64,000 nt of DNA, from contig JAHLMK010000006.1 in the NCBI GenBank assembly GCA_019915135.1, positions 1,674,001 through 1,738,000 on the forward strand, given 5' to 3'. Positions 32,422-44,484 of this stretch are shown here, one piece after another. Positions within the stretch are counted from its first letter, which is position 1. Each line of letters opens with the position of its first letter. The notes beneath the pieces are model-generated. The model had not been told where the DNA came from. It saw only the letters and a program-made list of their open reading frames with translations, and did no database searches. The stretch comes from Strobilurus pachycystidiatus. Its lineage: Eukaryota > Basidiomycota > Agaricomycetes > Agaricales > Physalacriaceae. A program made the translations under genes and the position numbers.

Positions 32422-33768
32422 ATGGCCGACGATATGATGGACGTTGACCCGATTCCCGCCTCGGCCAAGGGTAAAGGCAAGGCCGCCGCCCCGACCACCA
32501 CCTACGACGACAACCTGCCCTGGTGCGCATCATCAGCTTCGTTGGCCACGTTCATGGAGTAACCAGCTGCCACAGGGTGGAAAAGTACCGGCCAGTCACG
32601 CTCGACGACGTCGTGTCCCACAAGGACATCACCACGACGAGTACGCTCCGCTGTCTGATGCCCATTCTCTGCTAAACGCGCCAAACAGTCGAAAAGTTCA
32701 TTGAGAAGAACCGTCTACCCCATCTCTTGTTCTACGGTCCTCCTGGCACGGGCAAGACATCCATGATCCTCGCCATCGCACGGCGCATCTACGGCAATGA
32801 CTACCGCAAACAAATCCTCGAGGTGCGCCTTCCCGACGCGTCTCTTTATGCCCCACTCACTCCCATCACAGCTCAACGCGTCAGACGAGCGCGGCATTGA
32901 CGTCGTACGCGAGCAGATAAAGCAGTTTGCCGAGACGCGCACGCTCTTCTCCAAGGGATACAAGCTCATCATCCTCGACGAGGCCGACATGATGACCCAG
33001 GCCGCCCAAGCCGCGCTCCGTCGCGTCATCGAACAGTACACCAAGAACGTTAGGTTCTGCATCATATGCAACTACGTCAACAAGATCACGCCCGCCATTC
33101 AGAGTCGGTGTACCCGCTTCCGCTTCTCGCCGCTGCCAATCGTGGAGGTGGAGAAGAGGCTGGCGACTGTCGTTGAGGGCGAAAGGTGTGTGTCTTACGT
33201 ATGCTCGATACATCATCTAACGGTCTTGCAGCGTGAACATTACGGACGACGGCAAGAAGGCTCTGTTGAAGCTCTCGAAAGGAGACATGCGAAGAGCGCT
33301 CAACGTCCTTCAAGCGTGTCATGCGGCCTACGACCTGATCGGCGAAACTGAAATATACAACTGCACTGGCAGCCCACACCCTACGGACATTGAGACCATC
33401 GTCAACTCGATGTTATCCGACGAGTTTACGACGTCTTACAACTGTGAGTGCCTCCACCCCATGCCTCTAAACCGCTTAACACCCCGCAGTAATCACCGCC
33501 ATGAAAACCGAAAGGGGCTTGGCATTGCAGGATCTCATCACTGGGACGTACGATTTCATCGAGAGTCTCGACCTTAAGCCCAATGCACGGATATACCTTC
33601 TGGATCACCTCGCTACAACAGAGTCAGTGTCCTTCCATATACTTCGACTTGTGGCTGATTGTTCCCTATAGGCATCGTCTGTCGACAGGTGGAAGCGAAA
33701 AGATACAGATGACGGCACTGTTGAGTGCCTTCAAGAATGCGGTAGAGTTGACTGCGAAAGCGTCCTAG
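32422..33768 (+). CDS. RFC3: Replication factor C subunit 3 (RFC5 orthologue)
   Basis: A clamp-loader AAA+ ATPase of about 375 residues in seven exons. After an acidic lysine-rich start (MADDMMDVD) come [24 protein letters not shown] (Walker A), [25 protein letters not shown] (Walker B), [15 protein letters not shown] and the arginine-finger SRCTRFRF. The C-terminal collar domain ([22 protein letters not shown] onward) closes with [11 protein letters not shown]. Sequence around NLPWVEKYRP and the LDEAD box fits yeast Rfc3/human RFC5 better than Rfc2 or Rfc4. It loads PCNA on DNA in the nucleus. The first intron splits the codon of the tryptophan in NLPW. Confidence 0.93.
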
Positions 33769-34090
33769 GGTTTTGGTCATCTATTTATTTGATATATGAT
33801 TTCGATTCGCTTATACAAGGAACGCGCGCGCCCGTTGAGCCCTTGTTCAGTTTAGTCCCGTCGCTGATCAAAGTTGCGCCTGTGCGCTGGAATGCTTCTC
33901 AGTCATTGGCTTGGAAGTGAGACGGTAGTACGACGTGGACATCGAGGGGCCTTGTCGTCGCTCTGTTTGACCGTCGCGCTGGTCAAGGTTACGTCTTGCG
34001 AGGGTACGAAGGCTCGTAGCTGAGGAGCTGAAGGACATCAGCGCACCCCCACTTTACGCCACGGGCAACTGACCAAGCAAAGGGCGTCGG

Positions 34091-34300
34091 AGCCATAACC
34101 TTTCTCTCTCCTCTTTCCTGACCCAGTTTGACAGCTCGATTTAGAGAAAGCCGTCGTAACCAGGTGAATTCTCTCGCCATTCTTCGTTGCTGCCTTGCCT
34201 CTGTTTGTTGACAAGACAGAGCGAAGGCGAATTGATTTTTGCCAAGGTGGAGGTGAGGGTCATGTCGACGTTCGTCACCTTCGAGGACGGGAAATGCACC
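34091..34300 (+). pseudogene. Thioredoxin gene relic
   Basis: Diverged sequence matching the thioredoxin gene 2 kb downstream in the same orientation. Bases around 34131 resemble the start of its second exon. At 34238-34297 one frame codes FAKVEVRVMSTFVTFEDGK, against ISAEVEVRAMPTFIAFKDGK in the intact gene. The active-site WCGPC is not preserved and the frame is broken, so this is a dead duplicate. Confidence 0.6.
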
Positions 34301-34526
34301 CATCTCTCCTCCCCCCAACGAGTCACGACTGCACACCCTCTTCAAGATGAGTTGTATCGACATTTGCAGCTGGTACAATATACAAGAAGGAAATGGAGTA
34401 TGAGAAAAGAGGACTAGTGAAAACAAACAACTTCTGAAACCGCCATCGCCACATTCTGAAGCGTCTGTACAGAAGGATGATTTGAGCAAAACACAAGAAT
34501 GAAGAGATGAGAGTACATACCGGTCA

Positions 34527-35374
34527 TCACTGGAGCGCTAGCCACATTTCATGCGCCGCCTTCATATCTTTCAGAAGGTTCGCCCCCATTTTATACTTCA
34601 CGGAAAAGGACTTCTCTAAAACTGACCCGAAGCACTTCTTCAACTCCGCATCATCAAGCCTGGTGTCAAAACTGAGAACCGAGTGTTTCTGGAAAGCCTG
34701 AGTTTGCTCTTCCAATTGTGGCGTGAGGTTAACAGTCCATGGGAATCGCTTCATCAAGAGTGCATAGAGGATGACACCAAATCCGAACACGTCAACATGG
34801 GTGGCTGCTTCGCCATAATAGCCTGTGGGACAGCGGAAGATTGTGGGAGGAACGGTCGTAAATGTATAAGCCCGATGTGGTGCCACGACAGAGAAGGCAA
34901 AGTCGGCGAGAACGATGTGAAGATCCTCAGTCACAAGGATGTTTCGAAGGTGGGCATCTGCCCAGACGATAGCCTTCTCATGAAGATGGGCGAGTCCCTC
35001 CGCGATCTCAACTGCCCAGCAGATGCGGGTGGCCAGAGGCGGCTCTTTCTCCGCAAGATAACACCACAAGTCGCCATTGAGATGATATTGGAGTTTGAGG
35101 ACGTCCTCATTACTTTCTGCGTCATATACCATCCCATAGAACGCTAGGATACGGGGGTGAGGGGTGATCGCTTTGTAGATCTCCAACTCGCGTAAGGTAG
35201 CAAGCTTTTGCCAATAACCTAAGTTAAAAGCACATGAGCCTGCAGTTTGCATCGTTGCTTGCAGAAGGACTGACCAGTAGCTGGATTGTAGGACCCGCCT
35301 CCAGACTCGGGAAAGTGAGTCCTGACTAGAGCCTCATCGTCAAAGCGCCAAACGTCAGTCCAATGTTTCGACAT
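34527..35374 (-). CDS. Degenerate protein-kinase-like protein
   Basis: Two exons give about 265 residues. After MSKHWTDVWRFDDEAL and a short glycine stretch, the intron joins NPATG to YWQKLATLRELEIYKAI. PHPRILAFYGM marks the end of the N-lobe. The HRD loop reads VWADAHLRNILV: the catalytic Asp and the Asn four residues on are kept but HRD is WAD. DFG reads DFAF. The APE region is CPTGYYGEAA, and VDVFGFGVILYALLMKRFPW follows. No glycine-rich ATP loop or clear catalytic lysine is present, and the protein is shorter than a normal kinase domain. It is probably a weakly active or pseudo-kinase of an agaricomycete-expanded family. An upstream in-frame ATG at 35449 is possible. Confidence 0.65.
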
Positions 35375-36037
35375 GGCGGGTACTAGTAGGGCAAGGATTC
35401 TGGAGGTAGTGGTTCCCACGAGCTCCGCGGCGGCGGCACCGACCTTCAAGTTGAGTCACGTTACGGTATTTTCATCGATCTCCCTGACAGTGACACTGAC
35501 AGTGAACGTTTACATCTCAGTGTGCGGAGGGATATTGACCTTCGCTAGCGTACCTTCGGGCAATGCAGTAATGCACTGAAAACCCTCTCGGGCTTCCAGT
35601 GTTCAAATCTTGGCATACTACAGCCACCAGTATACTCCCCAACCTTATGCAAAATTGCTATCGCTTCCAACAAGGGAATCATGATTTGCTCTCTGAAAGT
35701 CGCCTTCAGCTTACTCTTCCCCGGAACTTCCCAGCCGTGTATCCACAGATTGTTCCAATCTCGGAGTCGGTTAAGGACTCGGAGGACAGCGCGACAGCGA
35801 TTGATCAGTTACGCTCGGATCTTCAAAGCTGCTTCAGAGTGACAAGTCCTGACTAGCTCTCTTACTCAACGCATGCCAATTTCGAACGCAGTCACGTCGT
35901 TCTCGACGCCGCTGATGAACCCCGAGGCGGCGCCTGTGCGCTTGCTCATTGCGTTAGTCAAGATCACGTGCATGCTCATCATGCAAGTCCGACGCGATTA
36001 TCAATATTAAGACGTCAAAGCGGCCCCCCGAGGGGTT
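35375..36037. other. Intergenic
   Basis: No supported gene. A CG-rich segment around 35900-36035 precedes the thioredoxin TATA box. Confidence 0.4.
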
Positions 36038-36043
36038 TATAAG
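36038..36043 (+). promoter_or_regulatory. TATA box of the thioredoxin gene
   Basis: TATAAG in the context GGTTTATAAGGC, about 100 nt upstream of the start codon. Confidence 0.55.
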
Positions 36044-36140
36044 GCCCCCGCAAAGGAGTCTGTGGAGATCAGCCACCCACTTCCCAAGACTTTTTCACCT
36101 CACACCATCTCAACCCCCAGTCTATACCTATCACCAAGCG

Positions 36141-36579
36141 ATGTCCGTGCAATCGATAACCTCTTACGACCAGTTCCAGAAAATTGTACGTCTTGCTCTA
36201 CTCTTCGCTCCATCTCCGTGATATGCTGATACACCGCCATATCCAGCTCAAATCAGATAAAGTCGTCATAATCGACTTCTGGGCAACATGGTGCGGGCCA
36301 TGCAAAGTCATCTCGCCTATCTTCGAAAAGCTCGCCGCCTTGCCCGAGTTTGCGGACAAGATAGAGTTCTGGAAGGTGGACGTGGATGAGCAGGAGGAGA
36401 TCTCCGCGGAGGTGGAGGTCAGGGCCATGCCGACGTTCATCGCGTTCAAGGATGGGAAGAAGGTCGGGAATGTCGTTGGCGCAAACCCTGCAGGTTTACA
36501 GGTGAGGTTCCATTGAAAGTCTACGTGTTGAGGTTGCTGATGCATTATCGAATAGGCATTGTTGAAGAGCGTGCTGTGA
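36141..36579 (+). CDS. Thioredoxin
   Basis: Three exons give about 105 residues, the usual thioredoxin length. Exon 1 codes MSVQSITSYDQFQKI. Exon 2 has VVIIDFWATWCGPCKVISPIF with the redox-active WCGPC, KVDVDEQEEIS, and the cis-proline loop RAMPTFIAFKDGKKVG. The last short exon codes ALLKSVL. A cytosolic disulfide reductase; with no transit peptide visible it is unlikely to be mitochondrial. A diverged copy lies upstream at 34091-34300. Confidence 0.94.
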
Positions 36580-38302
36580 ATGACACGAATTCCCTATCCA
36601 GCGCTGATCGCGCTACTCTAGATGGCACCAACATCTGTATATTCCAACAATAATTCTGCTTCGATACAATATCATCATAAGTTACCATGAAACTTTCCGT
36701 GGAAGATGTTGTCAGTCGATTTTTGCTAGGCTCGTCGCGCCCTTCGCTCCGAGAAGGAAGGCAGCATACCAGTGCGGGGTCAAGAATCATGAGCACGGCG
36801 CGAAGCCTGAGTGTACGGTCAGCACTGCGCCCGAGCTTTACATAGGGCACTCATTATACATGCGTACGTACAAGGTCATGCAGTAGCCTGAGCAAGCCTA
36901 TCTTTTCCGCCTTGTCGCAGGCGGATTCAAGTTTCTCCCTCAAAAGACGCCTTTTGTCCGTGATCAACGCATACAGTAGATAGTCTAGTGTATGAACTTC
37001 CACGAGAACTCCACTTTCCTGGCGAGTTTGATATTGTCCACCACAATCATGAGCAATGGCGCATCTGATGAATCTTATTCAAACGACGCCCTCCCAAAGG
37101 CCTCCGAGTGCCGCAAGACAGGTTTCGAGGACGCAAGTAAGGAATTCGATACGTGTCAGGAAACGTACCCCATGTGTCGCGAGCGATCTGGCGCTGGGTG
37201 GCGGAAGGAGTTATAAACTCGTCGTGTCCGAGGGGAACGCCTAAGGCGCGTAGATTTGCCACTGCATCAGTCATAATATCGGACGCGCGTACAAAGCAGG
37301 TGCGCACAAGATATACTTCCTGTTGTCAGTACCAAACTTGTTGAAGTGGCAGCTGCTCAGAAAATGCGTGACGGACAATCACTATCAGAAAGAAGACAAG
37401 GTTCGAATGCGTAGGGAGGGCACATAAAAGTAGATACCAAGCATCGTCTTTTCAGGGAGCAGGAGCACTGGAGCAGTTGAGACGTGGCATCGAACAGTCC
37501 TACGCTGTGCGCCCACCAAAGATTCGAAGGTAATCTCTGTAAATTAATATCGAGAGGATGACGCGCTCCATGGTTTTGTGCTTCGTCTATTGGTCTAGAT
37601 GGTGCAGCACAGAGTTTGTTCAGGCCTTTGAGGGTGATAGTGGACATGGTGAGCCGCTCTGATATTTGGTGGTAGCATGCAAAGCCAGTACGCGTGAGAA
37701 TTTGCCACATAATCAGCCGGCGGGTCGGCCGACTTTGCACCATCATCATCACCCGACTACAGGAGAGCCTACAGACCTACCATTCTGGCTTGATCTATTT
37801 TCCTCGCCGTCTCAAAAGCTTGTTACCTTGCGGAAACTGTCGAGCTTTGGATAGCAGACTGTCGCCGCCACTCGAACGATACTGTTTCTTACCTGAGACC
37901 TCAGACGCCAGAGCTTTTGCCTATATTCTCGCTTCCCCAGCGTCATTCGTGGCTCCAGCTCGTCGGAACGACGCTTGTCACTATCTGGGCGGCAGATGCT
38001 AGTTGCGCGGACCGACTGCACTGCCTGGACTCTGGAGCAACATTCTAGGCCCAGTAAATAGAGCACCGCTGTCGGGATGGCTGGACGCCGAACTCGGCAC
38101 TTGCAATGTGAGTCCAATCAAGTACTTTCGCCAAGCGCTAACAGACAGTTTAATAAGAAGAACTGCTTCGAGAAACTAGTGATGATGTACAGATCTAGGA
38201 GTACATTATGGATGCCTGGTGAATTATAATTTAGTCCGTTCAAGTCGTGTGTAAGCCCTCGCCACGCTAGTATGAATGCTCTCGTTGCTGCTTATCAGTG
38301 GG
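36580..38302. other. Unresolved region, possible decayed gene
   Basis: Several minus-strand pieces look weakly coding (frames at 37357-37752, 37047-37307 and about 36880-37010, the last reading YLLYALITDKRRLLREKLE). I could not join them into one gene with consistent introns and recognise no family. Confidence 0.35.
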
Positions 38303-38566
38303 TCATGGCCACCGATGTGAGCTGGGAGACTTGGCTGCGGGATGGCAGGAAGCTCGGGCGGACTCTGTGGGTCGCAGATCAGTATAGCAGAGGAGCTTCA
38401 GAAGAGAGTGGGCGCACTTGGTGTTGTTGTAGAGGACGAAGGTCAAGAAGCTGGTCTGAATACCGGCCCAAACTCCGAGGGTCTGAGAAGCTCGAGTCAA
38501 ATGGTGGACGAGAGGAATCCAGGGAGCGAAGCTTACCTTACGGCGAGCCAACCAGGTGTAGTACAT
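38303..38566 (-). CDS. Putative small protein, 69 residues
   Basis: Two exons joined by a well-formed 54-nt intron (38483-38536, GTAAGC..CAG) give 69 residues: MYYTWLARRK, then TLGVWAGIQTSFLTFVLYN, then a basic tail with three cysteines. The middle is hydrophobic and could be a membrane helix. A TATA box lies 135 nt upstream, with a CAA-rich leader between, typical of an expressed fungal gene. No family recognised. It could also be a longer gene whose 3' exons I missed. Confidence 0.42.
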   Translation of the reverse strand: MYYTWLARRKVSFAPWIPLVHHLTRASQTLGVWAGIQTSFLTFVLYNNTKCAHSLLKLLCYTDLRPTESARASCHPAAKSPSSHRWP

Positions 38567-38700
38567 GATGTTTGAGTGTGGGTAGGTGTGTGGTTTGTTG
38601 AGTGTTTGGATGCAACCCGAAGACAAGGTTGTTGTGTTGTTGTTGGGGGAGTAGTTGTTGTTCGATAAACTGATACTGCTCTGGAGCCAACAGACGACCT

Positions 38701-38706
38701 TTATAC
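38701..38706 (-). promoter_or_regulatory. TATA box of the putative small gene
   Basis: TATAAA on the minus strand in the context CGTATAAAGGTCG. A CAA-rich leader follows up to the start codon. Confidence 0.45.
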
Positions 38707-39300
38707 GTTCCATGGTATAGAAAAACTGTGCATGCTAATCAAAATGCAGAGGTCCGGAACCGACTCGACTTCGAGCACGAACATAAACGTGCTGGTCTCG
38801 AATGGTCGGGCCTGGACCGGACCCCTGAATAATGAACGGATGGACGCGGCGTCGTAGCGGACGCTGACGGGTGCGGGAAAGGTCAATTGTCTCGAACGCA
38901 GAGTAAGCTAGCGGAGGGGTCCAGAACTGGGTGTTGGCTGTGGGCGCTGGTGATGCGTCACGTATAGAGGTCCCGCGCGATCATCGATTATTGAGTTCCG
39001 CTGATGGTCCAGTCTGGCCCACTTGTTCCATCAAGGTTTCAAAGCGATATGATTCCAGATTCGGAGAGTTCCTCGCTTGCAGCGGAACAATAGGGCGGGG
39101 TTGATTTGAACTTGACGCCACACTTTGATGATCGATGGACGTCCCGTCATTCTGCTCGTGGCTGTGGAGAATACGGAAGCCTTTTTGGCGAGTCTCATTC
39201 TTAAGCTTGAGCTCGACCACTGAATGTAGCAATTTTCACATTCTCTTGGGTCCCTTCATTGTGGTCTCATACTCAATACAAGTGCAGCAAAAGGCATGCA
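38707..39300. other. Intergenic, nothing seen
   Basis: No supported gene or repeat before the tRNA. Confidence 0.4.
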
Positions 39301-39390
39301 ACCCGCGTAGCTCAGTGGTAGAGCATTGTACTTATGAGGATATCTAACCGCTCTATGCAGTGGTCGCCAGTTCGATCCTGGCCGTGGGTA
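39301..39390 (+). tRNA. tRNA-Ile (probable anticodon UAU), with intron
   Basis: A cloverleaf folds cleanly: acceptor ACCCGCG pairs with CGTGGGT (one G-U), D arm GCTC/GAGC, T arm GCCAG-TTCGATC-CTGGC, discriminator A. The anticodon stem TTGTA pairs with TGCAG (two G-U). The loop starts CTTATG, giving anticodon TAT at 34-36, followed by an 18-nt intron at the canonical 37/38 site. Boxes A (TAGCTCAGTGG) and B (GTTCGATCC) are present, and a T run at 39393 fits Pol III termination. Base 37 is G where A is expected after U36. That is odd for a functional Ile tRNA, so the identity is less certain than the tRNA call. Confidence 0.75.
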
Positions 39391-39956
39391 TCATTTTTGG
39401 GAAGCCTGACAGGACGCTCGGTGTGGCGTAATTCGAATTTCGTTAGACTTTCCTACGAGTTTCCGCTGTCCAGACTCCAGACTCCAGGTGTACTTCGGAG
39501 GCCGGGCGGTCTCAAAATTTGGAATCGGTGTGTCAAACGTCCGGCAAATTTGCCGATGGGCTTATCCATCCTCGAAGCCAAAACTACAAGAATCTGTTTT
39601 GATTTACCTGTATCTAGTCAATGTTCATTGCCCAGAGAGGGTTATTTTCCTGTTTGGAGCCTGTTCTCACGAGCTTCCACTGTGTCACTCACCAGACAAG
39701 TGGACAATCTTTACATCCATGGTTGACGTGTAACAAACGTATGCATCTGAGTCATATAGTTTTCTCGCAACCAGCCCAAGCATCATACACAGATAGATGA
39801 TTTCTTATTCTGGATATCATAAGTATAAGTACAAAGTTTGTGATGCTAAATGGTCGATGAAAATGTCCCAGGTGATGGTGATAGAAATACAGCAAGCAAA
39901 ATGTTACATAGATTCCGAGTCAGTCATATCGAAACACACAAAGGTGCAGGAGGAAA
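39391..39956. other. Intergenic, nothing seen
   Basis: Downstream of the tRNA; only an unconvincing plus-strand frame. Confidence 0.4.
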
Positions 39957-42912
39957 TCATGAGCTTGGGCTCGGAGCTTTCGGATTCGGATTTGGCGACA
40001 CCTCCCAGGGTGCAGGGATCCGTGCGACGTCTACGAGGTTGACATCCGCCTTGACGTCGTTGAGCCGCTCCCGTTCGGTCATGTTCATGCGCGCCCGACA
40101 GCGCACCAGGCGCAGCTTCGTTCGCTTGATCCCTGTCAAGGCCAAGGTAAGGGGTGCTGAAGGATGAACGGATTGGAGGAGTTCACGTACAGATCGCGAT
40201 CGTCTCCCGATCCTCCTCCATGTATGGATTCTCCGTCTGGAGCAGGTCATCCTCTAACGCATACAAACACCACAACGACTCCTCGTACAGCTTCTCGCAT
40301 TCGTCGGCGCTAGTCGCCTGGTCGAGCAGTTCTTTGCGTGCAGCGGTTCGGCTCTGTTTAAAGTCAGAAACGGGACGTGCGATGATAGGAAGAAAATGAG
40401 TATGTACCAAAACCAGCGCACGGTCATAAACCAATTGATCCAAGAACGCTCTTGCGCCTTCGTACTTGGCCGGTAGCCACGTCTTCACGAGCATCGCACG
40501 CTCATTACACTTGATGAAGTGGTCCTTAAACCACGACAGCGCTACGCACACATCAGTCGAGCAAAAGCAGTCAGAGTAAAGTTGCACACACCATCGTCAA
40601 ATCCTTCACTTACAATGAACTCCCCATCCGAATTCGTCTCCTTCATGCTCTCCTGATATGCACGCAACTTATTAATGCCCTTCTGAGAGAAATTCATCAA
40701 GAGCATATAAACGGCCACGCAGGTGACCGCGTTATACTCCGCCTCCACCTCGCCTTCCCTTCGCCGCTTCGCCTTCTTCTCTCCTTCGCCCTCGATAACT
40801 TGGAAGTTCTTCGGGTCCGGAAGAGGTTCTTATCATCATGAGCACAGCTACATAAGAAACGAATATGGGAAGAACATACTCTGCGGCACGGCCTTGACGT
40901 ACTCGTACATCTCGTCTGCCCAGTGTGTCAGCACGTCCGTCTTCTGTGCGAGCTCTTCGAGATCGGCGAGGAGCTGATCTTCTAGCGGATCCCTCTGTTC
41001 ATCCCCGTCCAGAGCGATGATCTGCGGCCGGCGGGGCGATGAAGGGGCGCTATAGTCTCTCGACGAAGTAGGCCGGTGCCCGAAGAGTTTCCGCGACGCG
41101 AGATTCAGCGCTCGATGCAAAGCATTCGTCGCAGCGCGGGAGGCCAGACTTCCTGGAGAATGTGATAACGGTGGTGCTATGGGATTGGGAGGCGGAGGGA
41201 AGGTGGTGGGGTATTCGGTGGAGGGTGATGGTGGTATTCGTCGATTCTCCAAAGGCTTTCGGCGCGCGGTGAGTTCGTCGACAGCCCGATTGAATTCGAC
41301 GGCCTGTGTATTTCCTACTAAGACATATTCATGCCGAAGAATCGTATCCTCTTCCTTCTCCCCAGGTATTATTGAATCTGCATCTGTGGATATTGGTGTT
41401 GGGGGTTTCGTAGGATTGGTAGTGCGTCTTGCTATGGGAGGTGGAGGGGCGTGTGTTCGAGTTGGAGTAGGACTATACGAAGATCAGCTTTGTACAGTGT
41501 CATTTACACTGGCCGATGCATACCCGACAGGTGGTGGAGGTGCCTCGCTCGACGGAGTTAATGGCTCCCCTAATGTCGATGGCTTCCTGAAATTGAATTT
41601 ACTGGGAGGGATCATCGCAGTGGGATCGAGAACCTCTGGCGGTATTATTCTATGATGGGGAGGAGTGGCAGGTCTTCCTGGCCACGGTCGTTCGTCGTCT
41701 TCTTCGGGTAGTTCGGGAGATGGCTCCCTGGGTCTAGGAAATTTGGATTTCGCCAATGCTTGGCTGTTGAAGAACTCGTCGAAGCTGGCACGTTCCACAG
41801 GCTTCTGCTTCAACAACGCGCGGATGAGTTTCTTGATATCGCCTGCAACAGGCAAATCAGAGCTTCCACCTCCACCGCTCTTCGCAGCTGTGGACTGGGG
41901 TTCCTCATCCGGAAACTTGATACCCTTCGAGTTCTCTATCTTCTTCAAGAGCTCAATATGGTTCTGAGCACGAAATGGAGGTTTGCCGACTGCCATTTCA
42001 TAAAGCACTGCTCCAACAGACCAAAGATCCGCCTTGGCATCGTATTTGTGATATCCAAGGATTTCCGGGGCCATGTATAATGGTGATCCACATAGCGTCT
42101 CCGCCATCATGGCACTGGGGAGCGAACGTGCAAAGCCAAAGTCGGCAACTTTGAGGATTGGGACGCCTAGAGGATGGCCTTTCGCAAGCTCTTCCGCTGG
42201 CGCTGGTTTGAGCAGCAAATTCTAAGTACTGATTGTCAGATATCACGTCATGTGTCTCAACGATGATAAGTCGCGCACCTGTGGCTTTATGTCTCTGTGA
42301 ATGTACCCTCTGTGGCGTAGGAACTTGAGCGCGCGCGCGAGCTGGCGCAGAAAGCTGCGGACCACGGTTTCGGCCAGGCCGCCAGAGCGCGGGTGGGAGT
42401 AGTACTGGGGCGGCGCTCCGGCTGAAGGTATGTATTCGAGTGTCTCGACTCGACCGCGTTTCTTGATGTAGTTGGTGAGGTCGCCGCCAGAGCAGTATTC
42501 CATGATTAGATATATGTGATGCTCGGATCTCTGGAAAGCTAATCAGGACGATTGATAGCCAGTCAAGACTGTGCACACACAACTATGTCGGTCAACTTGG
42601 TTATGTGCCGGTGCGAGAGCGCTTTGAGAATTTGTATTTCGCTCTGCAGATTCTCGAATAATTTGGCGGACAGGTTGTCGCGCCGGACGGTCTTGATGGC
42701 GACCTGGACACGAGTTTCCTGCAGCGACCATGAGCCCGTATCAAAGAAAGATGCATGCACCGCACCTCATGAAAGCCCTTGTAGACCGTGGCGAAGCTTC
42801 CCTGGCCAATCTCCGCCACTATCACGTACGGGCGCACATCTTCGTCGTCGTCCCGTCGCAGCGCGGAGATTGCCCTGGTGGTCGTCGGCTTTACAGTGGG
42901 CGTCGTGGGCAT
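39957..42912 (-). CDS. ATG1: Autophagy serine/threonine kinase Atg1 (ULK)
   Basis: About 840 residues in some nine exons. N-terminal kinase: [19 protein letters not shown] (Gly loop), [11 protein letters not shown] (Lys), [15 protein letters not shown] spliced to NLLLKP (catalytic loop), [11 protein letters not shown] (DFG), [12 protein letters not shown] and [14 protein letters not shown]. An insert between [17 protein letters not shown] and the next helix, containing a Ser-Pro-Tyr-rich stretch, is typical of basidiomycete Atg1. A long Pro/Ser-rich middle follows. The C-terminal Atg1/ULK domain has [40 protein letters not shown] and [17 protein letters not shown]. It ends [10 protein letters not shown]. 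The kinase starts autophagosome formation with Atg13 and Atg17. Confidence 0.93.
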
Positions 42913-44484
42913 CTGTCGTAGGCAGCGTATGGTACTGCTCGCTGTTGTTATGGTTGTGTAGCGTGCAACGCTGTCGACATCGAGGGGGCGACTGTGAGGG
43001 TGAGTGATGAACAAGCGCCATCAGCCGATCACACTAAGTAAGGCAGATCACCTAATTAGGCATTTCCTAATTTGTCCTTCTCCCGTACCTCCCACCGCCT
43101 CAACAACTCGGGATGATTCATGGATAGCTCTCTACCCGGCTATCCGCCCTACATTGACAGACACCAGTCCTGAATAGTGACTCCCCATTTTGGGAGTGAT
43201 TTCTCGCGTTTCTTTGCAAGAGCCGGATCTAAAAACTGTGCCTCATAAGACTGGATCTGTTCGTGCACCTATCGTCCCGTTTGTATCAACAATAGTTGTG
43301 TCTAGTGGTTCTCTTTCATTCCAGAGTGCCAAGTGCCAATCACCGGACTTGACTTCTCGGTGATCAATTGTTTCGACCAACATCTGTCGGTGGCTTGTAG
43401 CGATCGAAACACAGGCCTCTCTTCTGCCCGGAATTCGGCTTGTCACTCAACACAGTCGGGGAGAATGTGTTTCCCGAGGCACAGTACTGTTGTAACTCAC
43501 TAGAGAGCAATGTCTATAACTGCGCGTCTTCGTCGGAGGTGAGTCGTAAAGGTACCGTTGCATGATTGGTCCACTGCCAGTGGTGATTATTGATCTTCCA
43601 GAACGCATGGGATGCAGTTCGTCGCGTGCAGGACAGTCGGACTCAGTCATAAAGTCATCACACATCTGGAGGCTTGTAGCATTTGCCAGTGGTGTTTGAA
43701 CGCGACTTCGAATTCCCACCAGCATTGCACATACCTTATTGACCCTCGATCCAACAAGATTATCGTCCCACGGGCCCGCAAGTGACTTGCAGTATGAGTG
43801 TACAACTGTATACCATGCTGTTTCCCTTGAACAAGGCAAGCCTTCCATGAATTCACAGAAGATTTCTTGTTTGACAGTCCTAGTCCCGTTGTCCGACTCC
43901 GCCATCTGGCATCTGCCATCGATGATCTCGCTTTCTCTGAAACTGACAGATGTTCTCCTCGAGGTGATGCCGGCACGAGGCAGCTCGCCTTATTGAAGCT
44001 CGACGCGCTGGGCCTTGGGCTGTCAACCCTCTTCCGAGTCCTCCCCTCTCGACTAGCACGCTTCTGGTTCAGCCTCTCGTTGCTCAAGTGTACCCCGGCA
44101 TCGTTGCGCGTCATACTTTACCACACTATCACCTCGCACACTTGTATTCCTTCTCCATTTTCTCATCGTCTTACAATCCATCTCAAGCGCATTGCCTCAT
44201 CATTATGTCCTAGCCCTATTCCACCTCTTCCACCTCGCCTACTACAACTATATCGACGGGGATCGAAATTGAACATGCTACCGTGGAAAGATTCCCGACT
44301 AACTCCCCTACACGACGTCTGTCCCACAGGGAAAAGCTCGAGTTCAAACACGACTCACTTTCTGTCTTGTTACCATTGAAGGTCCTCACGATATTACGAA
44401 TGAAATTTTTTTTTCAGAAAAAATGAGTTCGTTCTTTCCTCGGCCTGAGGCGCGAATTGGACCCTGTCCCAAATGGATGCCCTT
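42913..44484. other. Intergenic, no gene supported
   Basis: Two overlapping minus-strand frames at 43447-43905 and 43647-44114 have no recognisable motif. A T-rich tract lies near 44405. Confidence 0.4.

Noticed and set aside
43447..44114. Two overlapping minus-strand frames of about 150 codons
   Set aside because: No motif, no splice support and no start context.
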